Assembly: GCA_041477815.1 (NCBI GenBank)
Contig: JBGOUV010000348.1
Coordinates: 1 to 7,551 of the forward strand
Origin: JBGOUV01 sp041477815
Lineage (GTDB): Bacteria > Acidobacteriota > Terriglobia > Bryobacterales > JACQDG01
Direction: 5' to 3'
DNA length: 7,551 bases
In this document: positions 1 to 6,116 of the stretch, in pieces
Numbering within the stretch: the first letter of the stretch is position 1
How the letters are laid out: the number at the start of each line of letters is the position of its first letter
Notes under the pieces: generated by a model
Told to the model about the DNA's origin: nothing
Databases searched by the model: none
What the model saw: only the letters and a program-made list of their open reading frames with translations
Program-made: the position numbers and the translations under genes

Positions 1-461
1 CCGGTTTGAGCCCGGCCCGGTGAACCGGACAAAACAGTCCAGACCAGCAGAAAAACCGCGGGATAAGACACACATCGGGTTAGCCCTCTGTAAAGGGTCA
101 TGGGGGAGACCTCCTGGTTTTGCGCTTTACCGCTGGAGGACCGATGCAGGCGGTGGATCTTCGGCCACGAACCCTGCAAGTCCCGACTTCAACTCTAGGG
201 TTGGCATTCCTGAGAGACAATCCGGAGGAACGCCTAAATCCTCGGGCAAAGGCTTTTACGCCTTCGGAAGTATGTCTGCGGTCGTTGCAGCTTCTGCCCT
301 CCGGCAGATGATGTTCTTATCGGTGACAGAACGCAAACCTTGATCGCGGCTCCAAAGTTAGCGACAATCTGGTGGAAGGAGGGCCACAGCAAGACATCTC
401 GCCGGCTCGCTGGGGTTCCTGGGTGTAAAGATCAACCGGTTCGAGGAGTGGGCTGGAGAGG
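1..461. other. Non-coding stretch upstream of the glycosyltransferase gene
   Basis: No convincing protein gene is seen here. The open frames present are short and give low-complexity Gly/Arg/Ser/Pro-rich translations with no recognisable fold. Positions 1-28 form an imperfect palindrome (CCGGTT at 1-6, AACCGG at 23-28), and 27-40 form a small hairpin (GGAC, six-base loop, GTCC). Positions 77-339 hold the candidate structured RNA listed separately. Positions 340-461 look like a simple leader with no strong hairpin. An 8-bp palindrome AACCGGTT lies at 434-441. No clear -35/-10 pair was found; GATAAG at 62-67 is a weak -10 candidate without a good partner. Confidence 0.6.
77..339 (+). ncRNA. Candidate structured RNA or structured leader, class unknown
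   Basis: Successive hairpins can be drawn by hand on the + strand: CCTCC 110-114 with GGAGG 135-139 (inner GGT/ACC); TGCAGG 145-150 with CCTGCA 173-178 around GTGG 153-156/CCAC 165-168; GGC 203-205 plus TTCC 207-210 with GGAA 227-230 plus GCC 232-234; AGGC 250-253 with GCCT 260-263; CTGC 276-279 with GCAG 287-290; TCTGCC 293-298 with GGCAGA 303-308. A possible closing helix pairs GGTT 78-81 with AACC 336-339 and TCTGT 87-91 with ACAGA 326-330. I looked for RNase P, SRP RNA, tmRNA, and TPP, cobalamin, c-di-GMP and c-di-AMP riboswitch signatures and saw none. A 6S RNA or an acidobacterial lineage-specific RNA is possible but not shown. The hairpins are seen in the sequence; function, strand and ends are inferred. 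Confidence 0.38.
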
Positions 462-2681
462 ATGGCTCGAATTCTGCTGGCAAGCGGGTTCACCGTGGCC
501 GTAGCCGGGGCGGTAGGCCGGTGGTTTCTAATCCGCACGGGGGCCTGGGAAAAGCTGACTCGCTGGGACCGGCCGGTGGCGGCCTTTGGGGTGGGGGCGG
601 CGTGGCTGAGTTTGGCGGTGTTTGCGTTATGCGTGGCGCAGTTGGTGTATGCGCCGGTATTGGTGGGGCTGGGCGTGGTCTGCTTGTGGGCCGGCCTGCG
701 GGCGAGAGGCGGGGAGGCGGCGCGGGAAGCGGCGACGTCGAGAGTGTATTGGTGGTTTCTGCCGGTGGCGGTGGCCTATGGGGGCTTATACCTGGTCCAT
801 GCGCTGGCGCCCGAGATCAGTCCGGACGGCTCCGGGTATCACTTGGGACTAGTGGCGCGATACTGGCGCGGGCACGGCTTCAGCCGGATCACCACGCACA
901 TGTACGCCATGTTGTCGCAGGGGACGGAGATGCTCTTCCTGTTCGCCTTCGCGCTGGGGCGGCATGCGGCGGCCAAGATGGTCCACTTCGCTTTTCTGGT
1001 GGCCACGGTAGGGGGCCTGCTGGCGTTGGGGAGGAGGTTTGGCATTCCGGCGGCGGCGGCGACGGGGGCGGCGTTTTATGCCGTCTCGCCGGTGGTCGGC
1101 GTGGACGGGACCAGCGCCTATAACGATTGCGCCCTGGCGTTCGTGCTGTTTCTGATGGTCTACCTGCTGCTGGTGGGGGCGGAGGAGTTGTGGCCGGCCA
1201 TCGGGGTGCTGGCGGGCTTCGCCTTCGCCATCAAGTACACCGCGTTTCTCGCCCTGCCGCTGGCGCTGGCGTGGTTGTGGCGGCGGGGCTGGAAGGCGTG
1301 GTGGCGGGTGGGGTTGATGGCGGCCCTGTTCGCGGTCCCGTGGCTGGTGAAGAACGCCGTGGTGGTGGGCAATCCGGTGGCGCCGTTCTTCAACAGCGTG
1401 TTCGAGAACCCGCACGTGCACGTGTCGTTCGAGCGCCTGTATGCGATGTTCATGCGGCACTATGGGGGGCTGGCGGAGAAGAATTGGACCGACTATCTGC
1501 GGTTTCCTTGGGAAGTGGCGGTGTCGGGCGGAAAGCTGCAGGGGTTGCTGGGACCGCTGTTTCTGGGGGCGCCGCTGGGCTTGGTGGCCCTGGGGGACAA
1601 ACTGGGACGGCGGGTGTGGGTGGCGGCGCTGCTATTAGCGCTTCCCTGGATGACCAATATCGGCACCCGGTTCCTGATTCCTTCGCTGGTGTGGTTGGCG
1701 CTGGCGATGGGGATGGCGATCTGGCGGATGCCTCGGGTGGCGGCGGGGGTGGCAGCCGGAGTGCTGGTGGCGGGGCACGCGGTGGGGTCGTGGCCGGAGG
1801 CCATTGAGAAGTGGAACAAGCAGCAACCGTGGCGGCTGGCGCCGGCGGCCCCGTGGCGGGCGGCGCTGCGGCTGGAATCGGAGGAGCGGTACTTGCAACG
1901 GGTGTTGCCGGGGTATGCGGTGGCGCGCCTGATCGAGGAAAAAGTCCCGCCGGGGAAGCGGGTATTTTCGCCGGACGGTGTGTCCGAGGCGTATACCTCC
2001 CGCGAGGTGCTGGTGAGCTACCAGTGCGCCCGGTGTGAAGTGCTGATGGACGACCTGTTGACGCCCGTGCTGGAGGATTGGGGGCCGGTGCGGGTGGTCC
2101 GGTTCGACTGGAACCCGCGCGAGCTGCGGAGCGTGCGGCTGGTACAGACGGGGTCGGACCGGCGGGAGATGTGGAGTATGCACGAGGTGCTGCTGTTTGC
2201 CGGACGGCAATATGTAGTGCCGCAGCCTAGCTGGAAGATTCGGGCCCGTCCGAACCCGTGGGACGGGGCCCGGGCCCTGGACGGAGACCCGGCCACGCGG
2301 TGGCGAAGCTGGTGGCCCCTGTATCCGGGCATGCAGTACCAGATAGATTTCCCCGGGCCGCTGCGTCTGAGCGCGCTGGAGGTGCATTGCTCGGCGGACC
2401 AGAACCAAATGCAGATGCGCCTCGAGGCCCAGGATACTTTGGGGCGGTGGCTGCCCCTGGCCGCGCAGATGAGACAGGCGGAGCGGGACGCGCCGCGGAT
2501 GGAAATGAAACGGCTGGCTACCTGGGATCTGAAGCGCGCGGGCGTGGATTACATCCTGACGGATCTGGGGGGGCAGGGGATGAACCTGATCGGGCCGTAC
2601 CTGGCGAAAGATCCGGGGGCCTGGGGGTTACGGTTGGTAGGGGAGTATGGGCCGATGCGGCTTTACGAGATCAGGGAATAG
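462..2681 (+). CDS. GT-C type membrane glycosyltransferase (GT39/ArnT-like) with C-terminal discoidin-like domain
   Basis: A 739-residue protein. Residues 1 to about 440 hold roughly ten to thirteen hydrophobic segments with short charged loops. The first large loop after a membrane helix carries EISPDGSGYH (118-127), an acidic motif where GT-C enzymes of the ArnT/PMT family place their catalytic acidic residue. SPVVGVDG (209-216) followed by YND (220-222) and another helix fits the same fold. Such enzymes move sugars from polyprenyl-phosphate carriers to lipid or protein acceptors on the outer face of the inner membrane. Residues about 441-590 are soluble, and 591-670 contain ALDGDPATRW (605-614), a hallmark of F5/8 type C (discoidin) domains. 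The ATG is preceded by a GGAG only 3 nt away (455-458) and a GAGGAG 13 nt away (443-448); it starts just before the first hydrophobic segment. It is monocistronic here and converges on the pseudopilin operon. Fold assignment is fairly sure; substrate is unknown. Confidence 0.75.
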   Translation: MARILLASGFTVAVAGAVGRWFLIRTGAWEKLTRWDRPVAAFGVGAAWLSLAVFALCVAQLVYAPVLVGLGVVCLWAGLRARGGEAAREAATSRVYWWFLPVAVAYGGLYLVHALAPEISPDGSGYHLGLVARYWRGHGFSRITTHMYAMLSQGTEMLFLFAFALGRHAAAKMVHFAFLVATVGGLLALGRRFGIPAAAATGAAFYAVSPVVGVDGTSAYNDCALAFVLFLMVYLLLVGAEELWPAIGVLAGFAFAIKYTAFLALPLALAWLWRRGWKAWWRVGLMAALFAVPWLVKNAVVVGNPVAPFFNSVFENPHVHVSFERLYAMFMRHYGGLAEKNWTDYLRFPWEVAVSGGKLQGLLGPLFLGAPLGLVALGDKLGRRVWVAALLLALPWMTNIGTRFLIPSLVWLALAMGMAIWRMPRVAAGVAAGVLVAGHAVGSWPEAIEKWNKQQPWRLAPAAPWRAALRLESEERYLQRVLPGYAVARLIEEKVPPGKRVFSPDGVSEAYTSREVLVSYQCARCEVLMDDLLTPVLEDWGPVRVVRFDWNPRELRSVRLVQTGSDRREMWSMHEVLLFAGRQYVVPQPSWKIRARPNPWDGARALDGDPATRWRSWWPLYPGMQYQIDFPGPLRLSALEVHCSADQNQMQMRLEAQDTLGRWLPLAAQMRQAERDAPRMEMKRLATWDLKRAGVDYILTDLGGQGMNLIGPYLAKDPGAWGLRLVGEYGPMRLYEIRE

Positions 2682-2686
2682 AACGG

Positions 2687-2753
2687 AAGCTGTTAGCCCT
2701 TAGCTGTTAGCTATCAGCAACCCGGCTTGCTAAGAGCTAAGAGGTAAGAGCTT
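2687..2753. repeat. Inverted repeat made of 7-bp units between convergent genes; possible bidirectional terminator
   Basis: The left arm (2687-2720) and right arm (2727-2753) are reverse complements at about 23 of 27 aligned positions, once one 7-nt unit in the left arm is looped out. Each arm is itself a run of degenerate heptamers: TTAGCCC, TTAGCTG, TTAGCTA, TCAGCAA on the left and TTGCTAA, GAGCTAA, GAGGTAA on the right. The innermost helix is AGCAA 2716-2720 with TTGCT 2727-2731 around a 6-nt loop. It sits 5 bp after the glycosyltransferase stop and 6 bp before the pseudopilin stop, so a hairpin could serve both genes. There is no T-run after it, so classical intrinsic termination is doubtful. 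It may instead be a dispersed REP-like element. Confidence 0.7.
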
Positions 2754-2759
2754 CAATTC

Positions 2760-3170
2760 CTACCATTCGCTGTATTTCGAGCCGTCCAGGGAGGTCAGGT
2801 CCGAGCCGCTGTGGACGTCGATGATGCCGGGCTCCTTCTGGTCCACCGAGCGCATGGCGTCTTCCATCTCGACTTTCCAGGAGTCGCGTTTCTTGGTGAG
2901 GGGGTCCAGGGGGAGTTCGCGGAGATAGCCTTCGGTGACCAGGTCCTGCAGGGCTTGGGGGGCCTTTTCCTTGTCGAAAGTATACTCGTCGATCAGGCTG
3001 CGCATGGTGAAGAGGTTCTGCTTGAGGACCGCTTCTTTGGAGCGCATGATCGCCTTCTGATACAGAGGGACGGCGACGGAGATGACGGTGATGATGATCG
3101 TGAGGACGATCATCAGCTCGATCAGCGTCATGCCGCGGAAGCGGCTACCAATCTGAGTATTTCGAACCAT
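2760..3170 (-). CDS. GspG-like type II secretion / type IV pilus pseudopilin (second of pair)
   Basis: A 136-residue pseudopilin. The N-terminus shows a prepilin peptidase site: FRG|MTLIEL, with cleavage after Gly13, Met14 as mature +1 and Glu18 as the +5 glutamate needed for assembly. A hydrophobic helix follows to about residue 35. The globular part has the GspG-family pattern: GYLRELPLDPLT (81-92), then IIDVHSGSD (116-124), ending LDGSKYSEW (128-136), where GspG proteins normally bind calcium. Processed protein would sit in the inner membrane and join a pseudopilus. The ATG at 3170 lies inside the end of the upstream pseudopilin gene (26-bp overlap), with no strong ribosome binding site, so translational coupling is likely. 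Its C-terminus is nearly identical to that of the upstream protein, pointing to tandem duplication. The family is clear; which machine it serves is not. Confidence 0.85.
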   Translation of the reverse strand: MVRNTQIGSRFRGMTLIELMIVLTIIITVISVAVPLYQKAIMRSKEAVLKQNLFTMRSLIDEYTFDKEKAPQALQDLVTEGYLRELPLDPLTKKRDSWKVEMEDAMRSVDQKEPGIIDVHSGSDLTSLDGSKYSEW

Positions 3171-3612
3171 CGAGGGCGGTGTCCATGCTCTTGGAGTATA
3201 TGTCGAAAACGTTTTGGCCGCCCCAGCTTTGGGCGGCCGGGTCGTCCTGCACCGAGCGCAGGCCCCACTCGGCCTGGCCGGTCAGGGGGTCGCGGGGGAC
3301 GCGGCGGAGGAAGCGTACCTTGGTATCGACGGTGCCGGCCTTCTTGACGCCGTCGACCATGGTCTGGAGGTCGGGCGGGTAGCCTTCCGACTCCAGCTTG
3401 CCGGGGGGAAGGATGCCGCGGTCGGAAGCGTCCTTGTAGCGGTCGATGGCGGAACGAATCTCGCGCTGGGCGTAGCGCAACTCGCGCTCCTTCTCGCGCC
3501 GTACCTTCACGCGCGCGAGCGGCAAGGCCATGGTGGTGAGGATGAGCATGATGGTGAAGGCAACGATGAGCTCGACCAGCGTCATGCCGGCTTGCCGCGA
3601 GCGGCGAATCAC
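3145..3612 (-). CDS. GspG-like type II secretion / type IV pilus pseudopilin (first of pair)
   Basis: A 155-residue pseudopilin. The prepilin peptidase site is RQAG|MTLVEL: cleavage after Gly9, mature Met10, Glu14 at +5, then a hydrophobic helix to about residue 33 and a charged Arg/Glu/Lys helix (35-60). The globular part matches GspG: GYPPDLQTMVDG (77-88), RFLRRVPRDPLTGQ (100-113), FDIYSKSMD (136-144) and a terminal LDGSKYSDW (147-155). The start is GTG at 3612-3610, overlapping the secretin stop as GTGA, a classic coupling arrangement. It is longer than its downstream paralogue by about 20 residues, mostly an insert around 114-135. The canonical GspG calcium loop with its Gly-Gly-Glu-Gly stretch is absent and the LDGSKYS motif takes its place. 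Family assignment is confident; a type IV pilus-like role rather than secretion cannot be excluded. Confidence 0.87.
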   Translation of the reverse strand: MIRRSRQAGMTLVELIVAFTIMLILTTMALPLARVKVRREKERELRYAQREIRSAIDRYKDASDRGILPPGKLESEGYPPDLQTMVDGVKKAGTVDTKVRFLRRVPRDPLTGQAEWGLRSVQDDPAAQSWGGQNVFDIYSKSMDTALDGSKYSDW

Positions 3613-6062
3613 TTGATCGTGACCTCCGCCTGGGTGTTTTCGAGCGGCATGGCTTCGCGGCTATTGCGGGCGGCCACATTGGAGATTTGGATGGAGGTAG
3701 TGGCCGGGGAGGTGGCCTCGAATTCCAGGGTCAGGAGCACGCCCGAGCCGGAGATGCCGGGGGAGCCGGGGAAGCGCGAGAGATTGATGGTGGCTTCGCC
3801 GGCGTCGTTGAGGACGTTCTTGGAGAAGATGACGTCCTGGCCGTCGTTGGCGAGCAGAGCGCCACGGCGGAGGTCGAGCAGACGCAGGGCTTTGGGGTCG
3901 AAGTTGACCTTGAGGGGGGCGGAAAAGAGGTCGGTGACGTTCTCGGCCAGCAGGTTCAGGGTAATGCGCGCGCCGGGCGCCGCGGAGACCCGGTTGCTGT
4001 CGAAGCGCAGCCGCGCGGCGGCGCCTGAGGGCGCGGGGGCCGGGGGCCGGAGTTCGGGGGTTGGGGACGCGGCTGGCGCGGGTGTTGGGTCTGGGGTGTT
4101 GGGCGCAGGGGGGGGCGGGGCCAGCGGCGCGGGGGCCGGGGGCCGGAGTTCGGAAGGCGGGGCCATGGTGGCTGGGGGCGGAGAGGTGGCCGGAGGTAAC
4201 GCCGGGTGGTCGTTGGCGGCGGGGACGAAGTTTAGTTTGACGGTTTGGTCGGTGCCGGCGGAGACGCTCCGGAGGTTGAGGTCGGTGATATCGGGGATAC
4301 GGACCACGTGGGGTAACAGCACGATCAGGATTTCGTTGTCGGAGGTCTCCACACGCTCGCTGGAGAACAAGCGGCCGAGGATAGGGATCTGGCCGAGTAG
4401 GGGAACGCCGGAGGTGGAGCGGGTGGTCTGGGTCTGCATCAGGCCGCCTATGATGGAGCCCTCGCCTTCGGCCAGGCGGATGTCGTGGATGATCTTGCGC
4501 TGGCCGATGACGGGTTGCGAGATGCCGCCGATGTCGATGCGGTCACGGACGTTGGAGATCTCGATCTCGATGTGCATGGAGACCTCTTTGCCCGCGTGGA
4601 CGCGCGGCATCAGGTCGAGAACCACGCCGACGTCCTGGTAGTTGAACTGGGTATTGACCAAGGGGTTGATGCCGACGCCGCCGATGCCGGGCTGGAAGCT
4701 GCCGGTGGCGATGGGGATGCGGTCGCCGATGCGGAGGCTGGCTTTGTAGCCGTCGAAGCCGCGGACGCGGGGGGACTGCAGGACACGGGTGTCGGAGCGG
4801 CTCATCAAGGCTTTGATGCTGGCGCCGGGCAGGTTGAGGGAGAAGTCGCCGGAGCCTACGGAGGTGACGCGGTTCAGGGGGATGCTGGAGCCGGTGGCGA
4901 CCGGGGTGCTGCCGGTTCCGGTGCCGGTGCCGGCACCGGTGCCGGTACCGGTTCCGGTTCCGCCGGTACTGGGGGCCACGCCGCCGGGGGTGAAGGCGAT
5001 GGGAAGATTGATGCCGGGCGTCGAGCCGGAGACGGGCGTAATGCCGAGCTCGCGGGTGCGGCTCTGGCTGGCCTCCAGAACCAGCACGTCGATGATGACC
5101 TCGGCGCGCGATTTATCTATGTCGTTGATGACTTTTTCGGCCAGGGCCATCGCATCGGAAGTGCCGCGGATCACCATGGCGTTCAGGGAGTTGATGGTGA
5201 AGACGCGGCGGATGTCGGTGACCGACCGCACCATGGTTGCGATTTCCTGGAGCTCCTGGGCCGTGTAGGTGTTGGTGAGGTAGAAGGTCTTGACGATGAA
5301 TTCCTCGAAGTCGCGGCGCTTGGTGGTGTTGTCGTTGGTAACGAAGATGGCGTTTGCGGAGAGGGGCTTCCAGTAGGCGCGGGCGAGGGTGGACACGTAG
5401 TCGAGGGCCTCGTAGAGGGTGGCGTTGGTCAGCTCCAGGGTGAAGCGGCGGTCCTGGTAGTCGGGGTCGAACAGGCAGTTGATGCCGGCCAGCTTGCCGA
5501 TGGTCTCGAAGATCACCTTGCTGTTGTTGTTGATCTTGAGGTTGATGGGCTGGGAGGAGATGGGCTTCAGCTTGGCCAGGGACTGCGCGGTCTCCAGCAT
5601 GGCCTCGGATTCACGGCGAGCGGAGGTAAGAGGGGACAGCGATTCCGGCTTGGCGTTGGCCTGGGGCTTGCCGCCGCTTTTCTTTTGGCGGTCGAGGAGT
5701 TCCAGGGTGCGCCGGAGTTGCTGGCCGGCGATGCTGGAAGCGGGGTCGATCTGGAGGGCCTTTTGGAACTCGACGGCGGCTTCCTGGAGATTGCCCTGTT
5801 CGAAGACCTTCTGGCCCTGGTCGACGTGCCACTGCCCGGCCACGAAGCGCAGGCGGCGGGTGGCCATGAGGTAGCGCTGGTTTTCGGGATCCTCGCGAAG
5901 AGCGCGCTCGAAGAAGTCGAGGGCCTGGTCGTAATCCCGGTTGAGCTCGGCCTTGTGGCCTTCCTGATAGAGACGGCTGCCTTTAGGGGCCGCGCCGAGA
6001 CCGGGAGACAGGACCAGCCACAGGGTCAGCAGGGCGGCGGAGGTTCTGGTAAAATTGGACAT
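3609..6062 (-). CDS. Secretin (GspD/PilQ-type) with N-terminal TPRs and C-terminal cohesin-like domain
   Basis: An 817-residue outer-membrane pore subunit. A signal peptide covers 1 to about 25, likely cleaved near GLGAA. TPR-like repeats follow (28-62 and 80-125, with DYDQALDFFERAL and LQEAAVEFQKAL). An STN/N0-like domain lies at 172-243, a secretin N-domain at 255-318 and the secretin pore domain at 319-590, with the hallmark VPLLGQIPILGRLF at 553-566. A Gly-Thr repeat (368-385) interrupts the pore domain, near where other secretins carry variable loops. A Pro/Ala-rich linker (616-680) leads to a beta-rich cohesin-like domain (683-817, with FDPKALRLLD and a closing VTIK). The ATG at 6062 was chosen because it begins the signal peptide; the frame stays open to 6512, but that extension is antisense to smpB. 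Its stop overlaps the next pseudopilin start by 4 bp. The TPRs could bind peptidoglycan or partners; the cohesin role is unknown. Confidence 0.88.
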   Translation of the reverse strand: MSNFTRTSAALLTLWLVLSPGLGAAPKGSRLYQEGHKAELNRDYDQALDFFERALREDPENQRYLMATRRLRFVAGQWHVDQGQKVFEQGNLQEAAVEFQKALQIDPASSIAGQQLRRTLELLDRQKKSGGKPQANAKPESLSPLTSARRESEAMLETAQSLAKLKPISSQPINLKINNNSKVIFETIGKLAGINCLFDPDYQDRRFTLELTNATLYEALDYVSTLARAYWKPLSANAIFVTNDNTTKRRDFEEFIVKTFYLTNTYTAQELQEIATMVRSVTDIRRVFTINSLNAMVIRGTSDAMALAEKVINDIDKSRAEVIIDVLVLEASQSRTRELGITPVSGSTPGINLPIAFTPGGVAPSTGGTGTGTGTGAGTGTGTGSTPVATGSSIPLNRVTSVGSGDFSLNLPGASIKALMSRSDTRVLQSPRVRGFDGYKASLRIGDRIPIATGSFQPGIGGVGINPLVNTQFNYQDVGVVLDLMPRVHAGKEVSMHIEIEISNVRDRIDIGGISQPVIGQRKIIHDIRLAEGEGSIIGGLMQTQTTRSTSGVPLLGQIPILGRLFSSERVETSDNEILIVLLPHVVRIPDITDLNLRSVSAGTDQTVKLNFVPAANDHPALPPATSPPPATMAPPSELRPPAPAPLAPPPPAPNTPDPTPAPAASPTPELRPPAPAPSGAAARLRFDSNRVSAAPGARITLNLLAENVTDLFSAPLKVNFDPKALRLLDLRRGALLANDGQDVIFSKNVLNDAGEATINLSRFPGSPGISGSGVLLTLEFEATSPATTSIQISNVAARNSREAMPLENTQAEVTIK
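4030..4153 (-). repeat. Two 28-bp direct repeats in the Pro-rich linker of the secretin
   Basis: The same 28 bp occur at 4030-4057 and 4126-4153, exactly 96 bp (32 codons) apart, so both copies encode ELRPPAPAP in frame. The spacing in multiples of three and perfect identity suggest a recent internal duplication of linker sequence. The region between them is a run of G-tracts on the + strand. Confidence 0.85.
4908..4961 (-). repeat. Degenerate hexanucleotide repeat (CCGGTN) encoding a Gly-Thr run in the secretin
   Basis: About nine degenerate 6-bp units based on GGTACC/GGTGCC/GGTTCC code for alternating Gly-Thr (residues 368-385), with one Ala interruption. The tract includes the 12-bp palindrome GGTGCCGGCACC at 4926-4937. 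As six is a multiple of three, gain or loss of units would change loop length without breaking the frame. Confidence 0.85.
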
Positions 6063-6116
6063 TTCCACTCGTTCCCGGATCGATTCAACTAGGTAGACGA
6101 TAGGGAGGCGGCCGGC
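6063..6116. promoter_or_regulatory. Divergent intergenic region between the secretin operon and smpB
   Basis: Only 54 bp separate the two divergent starts, so at least one promoter probably lies inside the opposite gene. TAAAAT at 6050-6055, inside the secretin signal-peptide codons, could be a -10 for smpB, but no matching -35 is visible. On the minus strand I see no convincing hexamers; TTGAAT (complement of 6082-6087) is a weak -35 candidate. The assignment as promoter region rests on layout only. Confidence 0.45.
6103..6108 (+). promoter_or_regulatory. Ribosome binding site for smpB (GGGAGG)
   Basis: GGGAGG sits 8 nt before the GTG at 6117. This spacing fixes the GTG as the start, since no in-frame ATG lies near the conserved SmpB N-terminus. 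Confidence 0.75.

Noticed and set aside
1..28. Possible 3' end of a tRNA (T-arm-like CCGG-TTTGAGC-CCGG at the window edge)
   Set aside because: The stem-loop size and conserved G53-C61, T54 and A58 equivalents fit, but the nearly invariant C56 is T, there is no encoded CCA, and the rest of the tRNA lies outside the window.
225..335. RNase P-like fragments (GGAGGAA; GACAGAAC) in the candidate RNA
   Set aside because: GACAGAAC resembles the 3' conserved region of RNase P RNA, but the defining 5' block with GAGGAAAGTCC and the other conserved regions are absent.
20..343. 107-residue open frame on the + strand
   Set aside because: The translation is low-complexity and Arg/Ser/Gly-rich, has no ribosome binding site or fold, and covers the hairpin-rich candidate RNA.
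3214..4641. 475-codon open frame on the + strand opposite the pseudopilin and secretin genes
   Set aside because: It spans two real genes antisense, has a low-complexity composition, and has no recognisable motif.
4485..6092. 535-codon open frame on the + strand opposite the secretin gene
   Set aside because: The translation is an Ala/Gly/Asp/Val-rich mirror of the secretin codons, with no domains, and secretin homology on the other strand is unambiguous.
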